From contig CAVXCV010000014.1 of NCBI GenBank assembly GCA_963760405.1, forward strand, positions 1 to 64,000: a stretch of 64,000 nt of DNA, in the 5' to 3' direction. The translations under genes and the position numbers were made by a program. Below are positions 45,481 through 53,434 of the stretch, in pieces. Source of the DNA: RYN-230 sp963760405. GTDB lineage: Bacteria > Actinomycetota > Actinomycetes > Streptosporangiales > Streptosporangiaceae. Position 1 is the first letter of the stretch; each line of letters starts with the position of its first letter. The notes below the pieces were generated by a model. It saw only the letters and a list, made by a program, of their open reading frames with translations. It had not been told where the DNA came from and ran no database searches.

Positions 45481-46386
45481 GTGAGGCTCGCCAGCATTGC
45501 CACCCCCGACGGACTCCGGCTGCATGTCCGGGCACGCTCCGGCTATGTTGATGTCGCCGAGGCCACGGGAGATCCCCGGTTCGCCTCGCTGCAGTATGTC
45601 CTCGGCGCGGGCCTGCCGGCCATGGACACCATCCAGGCGCTCACCAGCGCTGGCGGGCGCGAGGTGGCGGAGGCCGAGTTCGGCCCGGCCGTGCCCAGCC
45701 CGCCCCGCATTCTGTGCCTGGGCCTCAACTACACCGAGCACGCCCTGGAGGGCGGCCGCGCCGTTCCCACCTGGCCGGACGCGTTCGTCCGGGGCACCGA
45801 CAGCGTGCTCGGGCCCTACGCCGACCTGGTCAAGCCAGCTTTCACCGAGAAGTTCGACTACGAAGCGGAACTCGGCATCGTTATCGGGGCCGGGGGCCGT
45901 TACATCACTGCCGACAAGGCACTCGACGCGATCGCGGGCTACGTCGTGCTGAACGATGCCTCGGCCCGGGACTGGCAGCGAGCGGCCAGCCAGTGGACGG
46001 CGGGCAAGAACTTCGCCGGCAGCATGCCGATCGGCCCGGAGGTGGTCACCGCCGACGAGCTGGACGTGTCCGACCTGGCCATCAGCTCCACGCTGAATGG
46101 GCAGGTCATGCAGTCGGCACGGACCTCGCTGATGCTCGTGGACGTACCCAGCGCGGTCGAGTTCTTCTCCTCGTTCACCCGGCTGGAGCCGGGCGACGTC
46201 ATCGCCACCGGCACCCCGGGCGGGGTCGGGTTCGCCCGCACCCCGCCTGTCTGGATGCAGCCAGGCGACGTCATCGAGGTCTCCGTGGAAAACCTGGGGA
46301 CCATCCGTAACCGCGTGGTCGCTGAGAAAGGCGCGCCGCAGGACTGGCGCTGGCGGCCCGGCACCCCGATGAAGAGCGGCCTGTGA
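45481..46386 (+). CDS. Fumarylacetoacetate-hydrolase-family enzyme
   Basis: Protein of 301 residues. An N-terminal domain of about 75 residues is followed by the FAH fold: ILCLGLNYTEHALEGG, metal-binding KFDYEAELGIVIG, VLNDASARDWQ, and the late DVIATGTPGGVGFARTPPVWMQPGD. Such enzymes cleave acylpyruvates or hydrate/decarboxylate 2-keto acids from aromatic ring cleavage. GTG 45481 has AAGGAG 9 nt upstream. Being first in the importer operon suggests that the imported compound is an acid handled by this enzyme. Confidence 0.88.
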   Translation: MRLASIATPDGLRLHVRARSGYVDVAEATGDPRFASLQYVLGAGLPAMDTIQALTSAGGREVAEAEFGPAVPSPPRILCLGLNYTEHALEGGRAVPTWPDAFVRGTDSVLGPYADLVKPAFTEKFDYEAELGIVIGAGGRYITADKALDAIAGYVVLNDASARDWQRAASQWTAGKNFAGSMPIGPEVVTADELDVSDLAISSTLNGQVMQSARTSLMLVDVPSAVEFFSSFTRLEPGDVIATGTPGGVGFARTPPVWMQPGDVIEVSVENLGTIRNRVVAEKGAPQDWRWRPGTPMKSGL

Positions 46387-46462
46387 GCCGCTCGCCCGCG
46401 GCCGGGCCACCTCCCGGCAGCAGGAATTCCGTCACTCCAACCAGAAGGCATGGAGGGGGACA

Positions 46463-47884
46463 ATGAAGTTCAGTGCCCTCAGGCCCGCGACGCGCGCCTC
46501 AGGCAGCAATAGCAGCACCGGCAGTACCCCTGCGGCGGCCATCGCCGCGGGCAGCAGGGCCACCGGGCCCACTCGCGTCGCGGCTGTGGTCGCCGCGGGC
46601 CTCCTCGCGGCCGGCCTGGCGGCCTGCAGCAGTAGCAGCAGCTCGGGTGGCAGCAGCTCATCAGGCAGCTCCGGCGGCTCGGGCAAGCTCACCATCGCTG
46701 ACGTCGCGCCGTTCAGTGGCGCCGACGCGGCGCTCGGCCCGACGTACCTGGCGTCCTGCTATGGCGCGACCGCGGCCATCAATCAGGCCGGCGGGGTGCT
46801 CGGGCATCAGCTGACCTGCAAGAGCGTGGACACCAGGGGTGACCCGGCGGACGCGGTGCCCGCCGTCAACCAGATGTTCGCGTCCACCTCCAGCCTGGCC
46901 CTGGTGATCGGCTGCACCTCGGACGAGGCGGCGTCGGTGGTCCCGGTGATCAACGCGCACAAGATGGCCATGTTCTGCATGACCGGGCAGTCCGAGTTCG
47001 ACAGCGTGCACTACCCGTACTTCTACCGGCTGGTTCCTCCGGACCTGGAGGAGTCCTACGCCATGGTGGCGATCGCCCAGCAGCTGCACTACAAGCGGAT
47101 CGCGCTGGCCTTCGGCAACGACATCGGGTCGCAGACCTTCATCCAGCCCGCGATCAGCGCGCTCAAGAAGGGCGGGCTGACCCTCACCACCAACCAGACG
47201 CTGGACCTGAAGGCCACCACGTTCCGCACCGAGGCCGCGGCGATCGTCCAGTCCCACCCGGACGCCATCATGACCGAGGCCCTGGGCGCCGCCGACCCGA
47301 CCCTGTTCTCTGAGATCAAGCAGCTCAACGGGGGCAAGGTCATCCCGATCATCGGCACTTCGGCCGCGATCTCGCCCGCGTTCTTCAAGTCCGCGGCGGC
47401 CGCCGAGGGCGCGGGCACGTTCGCGAGCAGTTTCCACGCGGACAACCTGGTGGTGGAATCCGGCGGGCCAGCCTTCGCCGCCTTCAAGGCCGCGCTGCTG
47501 TCCCAGCAGGGCAAGGTACCGGGCGCCACCGGTGACTTCACCACCTACCTCAGCGCGCCGGGCGGCGTGCACCTCTACGACGGGATCAACCTGGCGGCGC
47601 TGGCGATGATCATGTCGAAGAGCACCAGCCCGAGCGTGTACGGGCCGGACCTCATCAAGATCGGTAACGGGGTGGCCGGTGCCACCGTCTGCTACTCCTT
47701 TGCCGCCTGCGCCAAGGACCTCAAGGCGGGCACGTCCATCCGCTATGAAGGCCCCGGCGGCCCGACCAACTTCGACGGTTTCCACGACTCGACCGGCATC
47801 TTCCAGGTCGATACCTATAGCCCGTCCGGCCAAGTCAACGTGGTTGGCAACCTCACTGCCGCCCAGCTGAGGGCGCTGTCTTGA
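46463..47884 (+). CDS. ABC importer substrate-binding lipoprotein (branched-chain amino acid/aromatic acid type)
   Basis: Protein of 473 residues. A long N-region leads to the lipobox LAAGLAAC with lipidated C55, then a Ser/Gly linker. The mature part is a type I Leu/Ile/Val-binding fold (LTIADVAPFSGADAALGP, AATAINQAGG-like GATAAINQAGGVLGHQL, VIGCTSDEAASVVPVI, ALAFGNDIGSQTF). The family also binds aromatic and keto acids, which would fit the FAH enzyme upstream. GGAGGG precedes the ATG. A hairpin after it probably raises its expression over the membrane genes. Confidence 0.9.
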   Translation: MKFSALRPATRASGSNSSTGSTPAAAIAAGSRATGPTRVAAVVAAGLLAAGLAACSSSSSSGGSSSSGSSGGSGKLTIADVAPFSGADAALGPTYLASCYGATAAINQAGGVLGHQLTCKSVDTRGDPADAVPAVNQMFASTSSLALVIGCTSDEAASVVPVINAHKMAMFCMTGQSEFDSVHYPYFYRLVPPDLEESYAMVAIAQQLHYKRIALAFGNDIGSQTFIQPAISALKKGGLTLTTNQTLDLKATTFRTEAAAIVQSHPDAIMTEALGAADPTLFSEIKQLNGGKVIPIIGTSAAISPAFFKSAAAAEGAGTFASSFHADNLVVESGGPAFAAFKAALLSQQGKVPGATGDFTTYLSAPGGVHLYDGINLAALAMIMSKSTSPSVYGPDLIKIGNGVAGATVCYSFAACAKDLKAGTSIRYEGPGGPTNFDGFHDSTGIFQVDTYSPSGQVNVVGNLTAAQLRALS

Positions 47885-47913
47885 CCGCACCTGCCGCGCG
47901 CCCCGCGCGGGCC

Positions 47914-47944
47914 GTGGCCTCCCCGACCCCTCCGGGGAGGCCAC
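47914..47944. terminator. Hairpin between the binding protein and permease genes
   Basis: 11-bp perfect stem (47914-47924 with 47934-47944), extended by a less regular GC-rich outer stem. It lies inside the operon and probably acts as partial terminator or mRNA stabiliser, a common way of making more binding protein than permease. Confidence 0.6.
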
Positions 47945-47986
47945 CGGCCGCGGGGCGCCACCGACCGGCCCGGAGGTAGTCCCGCG

Positions 47987-48853
47987 ATGAGCTTGTTCGT
48001 CGCATCCCTCGGGTTTGGCCTGGTCACCGCCTCCGTGCTGGCTATTGCCTCGGTCGGGTTCACCCTCCAGTTCGGCGTGACCGACGTGCTCAACCTGGCC
48101 TATGGCGCCGTTATGATCTTCGGCGCGTTCGTCGCCTACGCGGTCAACCAGTCTGGCCTGTCCATCTGGATCGGCCTGCTGGTGGCGATGGCCGTCTGCT
48201 CGCTGCTCTCGGTGCTGCTGAACATCGGCGTGTACACGCCCTTCCAGCGGCGCGGCACCTCGCCGATCACCATGGTGATCGTGTCGCTCGGCATGACGCT
48301 CATCATCGAGTTCAGCGTGCAGGCGGCGGCCGGCGGCACCTCGGTCTCCTACACGATGGGCAACGGCCCCACCCTGCGGGCCGGCGGCCTCAACCTGACC
48401 GGCGTGCAGGTCGCCATCATGGCGCTCTCCGTGCTGGTCATGCTGGGGGTGCATGGCCTGCTGCGGTACACCAGGCTGGGCAAGGCGATGCGGGCCACCG
48501 CCGCCAACCGGTCCCTGGCCCGCAACTGCGGGATCCGGACCAGCCGGGTGATCACCAGCACCTGGGCGCTGACCGGGGCGCTGTGCGGGCTGGCCGGGGT
48601 GGTCTTCGCGATCGACTCCGGCAGCTTCGACGCCACCGCCACCGACTTGTTCCTGGTGCTCATCCTGGCCGCGGTGTTCCTCGGCGGCCCGGGCCAGGCG
48701 TACGGGGCGATGCTGGGCGCCCTGGTGATCGGGCTGGCCACGGAGGTCAGCGCCGTCTTCATCCCGGCCGACTACAAGTACGTGATCGCGTTCGTGGCGC
48801 TGCTGGTCATGCTCGGCGTGCGCCCCACCGGGCTGCTCGGGGCCCGGACATGA
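47987..48853 (+). CDS. ABC importer permease, LivH family
   Basis: Protein of 288 residues with about eight hydrophobic segments. The LivH signatures are TLQFGVTDVLNLAYGAVMIFGAFVAY near residue 25 and RAMRATAANRSLARNCGIRTSRV in the coupling loop, then LFLVLILAAVFLGGPGQAYGAMLGALVIG. GGAGGT is 8 nt before the ATG. It pairs with the permease half of the next gene. Confidence 0.92.
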   Translation: MSLFVASLGFGLVTASVLAIASVGFTLQFGVTDVLNLAYGAVMIFGAFVAYAVNQSGLSIWIGLLVAMAVCSLLSVLLNIGVYTPFQRRGTSPITMVIVSLGMTLIIEFSVQAAAGGTSVSYTMGNGPTLRAGGLNLTGVQVAIMALSVLVMLGVHGLLRYTRLGKAMRATAANRSLARNCGIRTSRVITSTWALTGALCGLAGVVFAIDSGSFDATATDLFLVLILAAVFLGGPGQAYGAMLGALVIGLATEVSAVFIPADYKYVIAFVALLVMLGVRPTGLLGART

Positions 48854-48872
48854 CCGCCGGAGGCAGCCGCGG

Positions 48873-50801
48873 ATGAACACGTACTACATCCTGAACCTGG
48901 TGATCTACGCGGCCGTGGACGCCATGGCCTGCCTCGGGCTCAGCCAGCAGTTCGGGGTCGCCGGGGTCACCAACTTCGGCTTCATCATCTTCCAGGCGGC
49001 CGGCGGATATGCCGCGGCCATCCTGGCCATGCCGCACGACTCGGCCAACGGCGGGTTCCAGTCCTACATCGGCGGCTGGAACCTGCCGTTCCCGCTGCCG
49101 TGGGTGGGTGCCGCGGTGGTCGGCGGCCTGCTCGCCCTCCCCTTCACTTTCCTGGTCGGCCGGCGGCTGCGCGGCGACTTCGCCGCGGTCGGCCTGCTGG
49201 TCACCGCGGTGCTGCTGAACCTGCTGGTCACCAACTACCGGCCGCTGCTGAACGGGGACGCCGGGCTGTCGCTCATCCCCGCGCCGCTGCGGCCCGGGGG
49301 TTTCTCCGCCACGTCGAGCCCGTACCAGTGGGCCTTTGCCGCCGGCGCCGTGCTGCTGCTGGCCGGCGTCTTCTGGCTCGTCTGGCGGATCACCCAGTCG
49401 CCGTACGGCCGGTCGCTGCGCGCCATGCGAGACAACGACGTGGTCGCCGATTCGCTGGGCAAGAACCTGTTCTCGTTGCGGACGGCGATGCTCGTCACCG
49501 GCGGCGCCATTGCCGGGCTGTCCGGCGGGATCCTGGTCTCCTACATCACCACCTGGTCGCCAGCGGCCTGGGGCTACGCGGAGACCGTGGTGCTGTTCGC
49601 GGCGGTGATCATCGGGGGAGCCGGGAATCACCTGGGCGCGGTGCTCGGGGCGATCCTGGTGCCGGTCGGCTTCGAGGAGATCACCCGGTTCATCCCGACG
49701 TCCAACAACCTGCCGCCCAACCTGATCCCGTCGCTGGAATGGGTCGCAATCGGGCTGCTGATCGTCATCTTCCTCTGGGTCCGGCCGCAGGGCATCCTGC
49801 CGGAGCGCAAACGGGTCATCAGAGTTCCTGGGTCGGCGCTGGCCAGCGGGACAACGCCGGGGTCGGCGCTGGCGGGCGGGACAACGGCGGGCTGGCGGTC
49901 CGATGCGACGGATGAGGTGGTCATGCCCGAGGCGCCTGTTGGCGACGGTGACCGTTCGCCACGCGACGCCCGCCTGACGTCCCGCCCGCCAGCGCCTCGC
50001 GCACAGGACAGCGTGCGCCCGGCGGCGCCTCGCGCACAGCCGGGGGAGGTGGTGCTGGAAGCGGTCGATGTTTCGCGGGAGTTTGGCGGGGTGCGGGCGG
50101 TTAACGGGGTGTCGTTCCAGGTGCGGAAGGGCACGCTGATGGGGCTGATCGGGCCTAACGGGGCCGGGAAATCCACTCTGCTGGCGATGCTGGCGGGGAC
50201 GTTGCCGGTGAGTTCCGGGACCATCCTTTACCAGGGTAAGGATGTTACCGGGGTGGCGGCGTTCCGGCGGGCGCGGCTGGGGCTGGTGCGGACGTTCCAG
50301 CTGGCCAGTGAGTTCAAGCGGCTGACTGTGATGGAGAATCTGCTGTCGGCGGTGCCGGGGAACCGCGGGGATTCGTTCCGGGGCGCGCTGCTGGGGAAGC
50401 GGTACTGGGGGAGTGACGAGGCAGGGGCGGTCGGGCGGGCCGAGGCGATACTGGAGCGGTTCGGCCTGGAGCGGTTCGCTAACCACTACGCCGGTGACCT
50501 GAGCGGCGGCCAGCGCCGGCTGGTGGAGATCATGCGCGCGCTGATGACCGGGCCCTCCGTGCTGCTCCTCGACGAGCCCATGGCCGGGGTGCACCCGAAC
50601 CTGGCCCGGCAGATCGGCGACCAGCTGGTCGCGCTGTGCAGCGAGGGAATGACGATCCTGATGGTGGAGCACGAACTGGCCATCATGGACGAGTTCTGCG
50701 ATCCCGTCGTAGTGATGGCCGAGGGTGCCGTGCTGGCCGAGGGGACGATGCAGCAACTGCGCGCCCGCAGCGAGGTCGTGGAGGCCTACCTTGTCGGCTG
50801 A
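48873..50801 (+). CDS. Fused LivM permease and LivG ATPase
   Basis: Protein of 642 residues. Residues 1-310 are a LivM permease (GVAGVTNFGFIIFQAAGGYAA, YGRSLRAMRDNDVVADSLGKN coupling loop, FAAVIIGGAGNHLGAVLGA). Residues about 315-390 are a Pro/Ala/Gly/Thr linker with a duplicated GSALA(S/G)GTT unit. Residues 390-642 are the LivG ATPase: Walker A GPNGAGKST near 425, signature LSGGQRRLVEIMRALM near 542, Walker B VLLLDEPMAGV. The DNA for the linker end and Walker A half (about 50041-50490) uses many G- and T-ending codons, unlike the C-ending usage on both sides. Overlaps the next gene by 11 nt. Confidence 0.92.
   Translation: MNTYYILNLVIYAAVDAMACLGLSQQFGVAGVTNFGFIIFQAAGGYAAAILAMPHDSANGGFQSYIGGWNLPFPLPWVGAAVVGGLLALPFTFLVGRRLRGDFAAVGLLVTAVLLNLLVTNYRPLLNGDAGLSLIPAPLRPGGFSATSSPYQWAFAAGAVLLLAGVFWLVWRITQSPYGRSLRAMRDNDVVADSLGKNLFSLRTAMLVTGGAIAGLSGGILVSYITTWSPAAWGYAETVVLFAAVIIGGAGNHLGAVLGAILVPVGFEEITRFIPTSNNLPPNLIPSLEWVAIGLLIVIFLWVRPQGILPERKRVIRVPGSALASGTTPGSALAGGTTAGWRSDATDEVVMPEAPVGDGDRSPRDARLTSRPPAPRAQDSVRPAAPRAQPGEVVLEAVDVSREFGGVRAVNGVSFQVRKGTLMGLIGPNGAGKSTLLAMLAGTLPVSSGTILYQGKDVTGVAAFRRARLGLVRTFQLASEFKRLTVMENLLSAVPGNRGDSFRGALLGKRYWGSDEAGAVGRAEAILERFGLERFANHYAGDLSGGQRRLVEIMRALMTGPSVLLLDEPMAGVHPNLARQIGDQLVALCSEGMTILMVEHELAIMDEFCDPVVVMAEGAVLAEGTMQQLRARSEVVEAYLVG
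49831..49890. repeat. Two imperfect 30-bp tandem copies in the fusion linker
   Basis: 49831-49860 and 49861-49890 differ at a few positions and each encode a GSALA-x-GTT unit. Copy number can vary without a frameshift, changing linker length. Confidence 0.85.
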
Positions 50802-51564
50802 GTCGGCTGAGCTGGCCTTGCGCGGCCTGCCCCTGCGCGCCGAGGGCGTGACCGCCGGGTACGGGAGCGACCCGGTGATCCGGGACATCACGCTGAGCGT
50901 CGACCCGGGCGAGGTCGTCTCACTGGTCGGCCCGAACGGGTCCGGCAAGAGCACCCTGCTGAAGAGCCTGGTCGGGCTGGTGCGTCTCTCCTCCGGCACC
51001 GTGCGGGTCGGCGACCGGGACGTCACCGGCGAGTCTCCGGAGGAGATTGCCCGTGCGGCGGTGGGCTACGTGCCCCAGGTGGATGACGTGTTCGGCCCGC
51101 TCAGCGTCAAGGAAAACCTGGAGATGGGCGGCTACCTGCTGCCCCGCAAGCAGGTCGCGGAACGCATCGAGCGGGTGCTGGTGATCTTCCCGAGACTCGG
51201 CGGCATGCTCAGCCGGAGCGCGTCCAAGCTCAGCGGCGGGGAACGCAAGATGCTGGCCATGGGCCGGGTGCTCATGCTCGACCCCGGCGTGTTCCTGCTC
51301 GACGAGCCGACCGCGAACCTGGCCCCCATCATCGCCACCAGCCTGCTGCAGGAACATGTCCGCCAGCTCGCGGTGAGCGGGGCGTCCGTGCTCATCGTCG
51401 AGCAGCGGGCCCGGGCCGTGCTGGCCATCTCAGACCGGACCTATGTGCTCGGCGGCGGCCAGGTCCAGCTCGAGGGAACCCCGGCCGAGCTGTCCGCCAG
51501 CCCGGACTTCGTGGAGTCCTTCCTGGGCGGCGGCCGCGGCCGGGCCGGGCAGCGCCACAGCTGA
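50791..51564 (+). CDS. livF: ABC importer ATPase, LivF family
   Basis: Protein of 257 residues: Walker A GPNGSGKST, Q-loop YVPQVDDVFGPLSVKENLEMGGYL, signature LSGGERKMLAMGRVLMLDPG, Walker B VFLLDEPTANLAP and switch EQRAR. The family name LivF follows the shorter, LivH-M-G-F order. The TTG at 50791 is favoured because GGAGG lies 6 nt upstream and coding similarity begins soon after; an ATG at 50725 would lie deep in the preceding gene. It forms the ATPase dimer with the LivG half of the preceding protein. Confidence 0.88.
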   Translation: MSAESAELALRGLPLRAEGVTAGYGSDPVIRDITLSVDPGEVVSLVGPNGSGKSTLLKSLVGLVRLSSGTVRVGDRDVTGESPEEIARAAVGYVPQVDDVFGPLSVKENLEMGGYLLPRKQVAERIERVLVIFPRLGGMLSRSASKLSGGERKMLAMGRVLMLDPGVFLLDEPTANLAPIIATSLLQEHVRQLAVSGASVLIVEQRARAVLAISDRTYVLGGGQVQLEGTPAELSASPDFVESFLGGGRGRAGQRHS

Positions 51565-51599
51565 CCTGTCACTGTCCGTGTGACCTGTCACTGTCCGTG
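51562..51599. repeat. Perfect 19-bp tandem repeat before cutA
   Basis: TGACCTGTCACTGTCCGTG occurs at 51562-51580 and 51581-51599. The first copy includes the livF stop codon. Each copy contains CTGTCA, and the second lies 17 bp before TACGAT (51608-51613), so the duplication may supply the cutA -35 element. Confidence 0.85.
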
Positions 51600-51625
51600 G
51601 CCCAGGCGTACGATCGGGAGCCATG

Positions 51626-52030
51626 ATGGGTCAGCGTGGTACCACTCCGGGCACGACCGCCGCCCCCGGCGTCGAAGCTGCCCCGGCCGGGGTACCGGAC
51701 GTGGCTGCCGCGCAGTATCTCCAGGTGCAGACCACCACCGATTCCCGGGCTGAGGCCATGGAACTCGCCCGTGACGCCGTGCAGGCCCGGCTGGCCGCGT
51801 GCGCCCAGGTGGCAGGCCCGGTGATGAGCACATACTGGTGGGACGATGACCTCGAGCGCGCCGAGGAATGGCTGCTGCTGCTGAAGCTGCCCGCCGCCCG
51901 CTACCAGGAACTCGCTGACTTCCTCAGCCAGCGGCACAGCTACGACGAGCCGGAGATCGTGGCCACCCCGATCGTCCGCGGCTCCGCGGCCTACCTGAGC
52001 TGGATGGAAGAGGAGACCCGGCCCCGCTGA
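51626..52030 (+). CDS. cutA: CutA1 divalent-ion tolerance protein
   Basis: Protein of about 134 residues. After an Ala/Pro-rich N-terminal extension of about 30 residues comes the trimeric CutA fold: QVQTTTDSRAEAMELARDAVQARLAACAQV, STYWWDDDLERAEEWLLLLKLPAARY and the HSYDEPEIVATPIVRGSAAYLSWM core. Function in metal tolerance is by homology and disputed even in model bacteria. ATG 51626 is spaced 5 nt from GGGAG; ATG 51623 is only 2 nt away. Confidence 0.88.
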   Translation: MGQRGTTPGTTAAPGVEAAPAGVPDVAAAQYLQVQTTTDSRAEAMELARDAVQARLAACAQVAGPVMSTYWWDDDLERAEEWLLLLKLPAARYQELADFLSQRHSYDEPEIVATPIVRGSAAYLSWMEEETRPR

Positions 52031-52087
52031 CCGCGTGGCAGGGAGCCGGCCAGGCCGGCGGTACCCGTCCCGGCGTCCCGGTCCGGC

Positions 52088-52687
52088 CTACCGCGGCATG
52101 GCCGCGGGAGGTACGTTCCAGGACACCATGACCCGCTCGCCGTGCTCCCGGCTCAGCACCGACAGCGTGCCGGTGTCCAGCTGGAACAGCCGCCCGGCTG
52201 CTGGCCCCAGGCCCAGCCAACGGGCGGTCAGCACCCGCAGGAAGTGCGCGTGCGACACCAGCGCCACGTTGGTTTCCGCGAGCAGCGGTGTCACCCGGGC
52301 CAGCACCGCGTCGGCGCGCTGAGCCACCTGCTCCACCCTCTCTCCGGGATGATCAGCATCTCCGGGGATCACTCCGTCCCGCCACAGGTACCAGCCGGGG
52401 CGCTGCTCCCTGATCTCCGGGGTGGTCAGGCCCTCATAGCCGCCGTAGTCCCACTCCTGCAGATCGGGATCTGGCTTGGCGGTAAGGCCGGCCAGCTCGG
52501 CGGTGCGCACCGCCCGGCGCGCCGGGCTGGTGAAGGCAGCGCCCACGTTGAGGGCGGCGAGCGCCGGGGCCAGGGCCGCCGCCGCGGCCTCCCCGGCGAG
52601 GGTGAGCGGTAGGTCCGTCCGCCCGGTGTGCCGCCGGTCCCGGCTCCACTCGGTCTCGCCGTGCCGCAGCAGGATCAGTTCTCCCAT
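52088..52687 (-). CDS. Histidine phosphatase (phosphoglycerate-mutase-like) family protein
   Basis: Protein of 199 residues with the phosphohistidine motif LLRHGETEWS at residues 6-15, Arg in SPARRAVRTAEL, Glu in EWDYGGYEGLTTPEI and the second His in ALVSHAHFLRVLTARWLGL. It is an acid-phosphatase type monomer, probably acting on a small phosphate ester. Single gene, facing cutA. Confidence 0.9.
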   Translation of the reverse strand: MGELILLRHGETEWSRDRRHTGRTDLPLTLAGEAAAAALAPALAALNVGAAFTSPARRAVRTAELAGLTAKPDPDLQEWDYGGYEGLTTPEIREQRPGWYLWRDGVIPGDADHPGERVEQVAQRADAVLARVTPLLAETNVALVSHAHFLRVLTARWLGLGPAAGRLFQLDTGTLSVLSREHGERVMVSWNVPPAAMPR

Positions 52688-52749
52688 AGCGCCTTATCAT
52701 CGCCGACCCCGGATCCGCCGGGCGGCCGGCCCAGCAGGTCCGGAACCGG

Positions 52750-52778
52750 TTGACGTTGCTGGGTTTCATGTGTAAGTT
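52750..52778 (+). promoter_or_regulatory. Promoter of the HTH-sensor-transporter operon
   Basis: TTGACG (52750-52755), 17 bp, TAAGTT (52773-52778), a good housekeeping-type match 34 bp before the GTG start. Confidence 0.6.
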
Positions 52779-52811
52779 TTTTCTGACAGGTGAAAGATCT
52801 CGACCCGGGGA

Positions 52812-53162
52812 GTGGGGTTGACCAGTGACGAACTGCTTACCGTGCTCACCGCGGTGGCGAACCCGCACCGCATGCGGATCGTCGCTGAGCTGCGGGACGG
52901 CCGGGTGCACGTCAGTGAGCTGGCCCGCCGGCTCGGCATGTCCCGGCCGCTGCTCTACATGCACCTGGACAAGCTGGAAAAGGCGGCCCTGGTCACCGGC
53001 CAGCTGGAGCTATCCGAGGACGGCAAGGCGATGAAGTACTTCGAGTTGGCGCCGTTCGACTTGCACGTGAACGCGGAAACGATCATTTCAGCGCTGCGCG
53101 ACGGCGGCGCGGAAGGGGACGACGTGAACCACCCAGCGACCGACGGGCCGGGGGATAGCTGA
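52812..53162 (+). CDS. Winged-helix ArsR-type transcriptional regulator
   Basis: Protein of 116 residues: TAVANPHRMRIVAELRDGRVHVSELARRLGMSRPLLYMHLDKLEKAALV followed by the wing GKAMKYFELAPF. No metal-binding cysteines are present, so it is not a metal sensor of the classic ArsR kind. Start GTG 52812, with TTG 52818 possible. Its stop overlaps the next ATG by one base, which places it in an operon with two membrane proteins and then, after a hairpin, an MmpL transporter. Confidence 0.85.
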   Translation: MGLTSDELLTVLTAVANPHRMRIVAELRDGRVHVSELARRLGMSRPLLYMHLDKLEKAALVTGQLELSEDGKAMKYFELAPFDLHVNAETIISALRDGGAEGDDVNHPATDGPGDS

Positions 53163-53434
53163 TGGTTGCCATGCACGTGGCCGCGCTCACCAGCAGCGCG
53201 GAAGCGGGGATCGCCATCGGCCTCGGCATCCCGTTCTGCATCTGCGCGGCGGCTGCCGTGATCGTCTGGTCGTACCTGCGGCTGCAGGCGCACCGCACCG
53301 ACGGGGTCGCCATGGCCGCCTACCGCAAGCTGGCTGAAGAGGCCGTGGCGAACCAGCAGGAGCTGCGTACCGAGCTGGCCAAGCTCACGGAGCACGTGAG
53401 CGCGGTCGAGCAGCTGATGCGGGACGTGGGATGA
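53162..53434 (+). CDS. Small membrane protein with a cytoplasmic coiled coil
   Basis: Protein of 90 residues. One membrane helix (residues about 16-40, GIAIGLGIPFCICAAAAVIVWSY) is followed by a charged segment and a heptad-rich helix (LAEEAVANQQELRTELAKLTEHVSAVEQLM). No family is recognised. Overlaps by 1 nt with the regulator and by 4 nt with the sensor-like gene suggest that all three products are made together, perhaps as partners. Confidence 0.75.
   Translation: MVAMHVAALTSSAEAGIAIGLGIPFCICAAAAVIVWSYLRLQAHRTDGVAMAAYRKLAEEAVANQQELRTELAKLTEHVSAVEQLMRDVG

Noticed and set aside
46661..51026. Two long minus-strand frames (739 residues each) over the ABC-importer genes
   Set aside because: Both are antisense shadows of clearly identified transporter genes, rich in His, Arg and Gln repeats.
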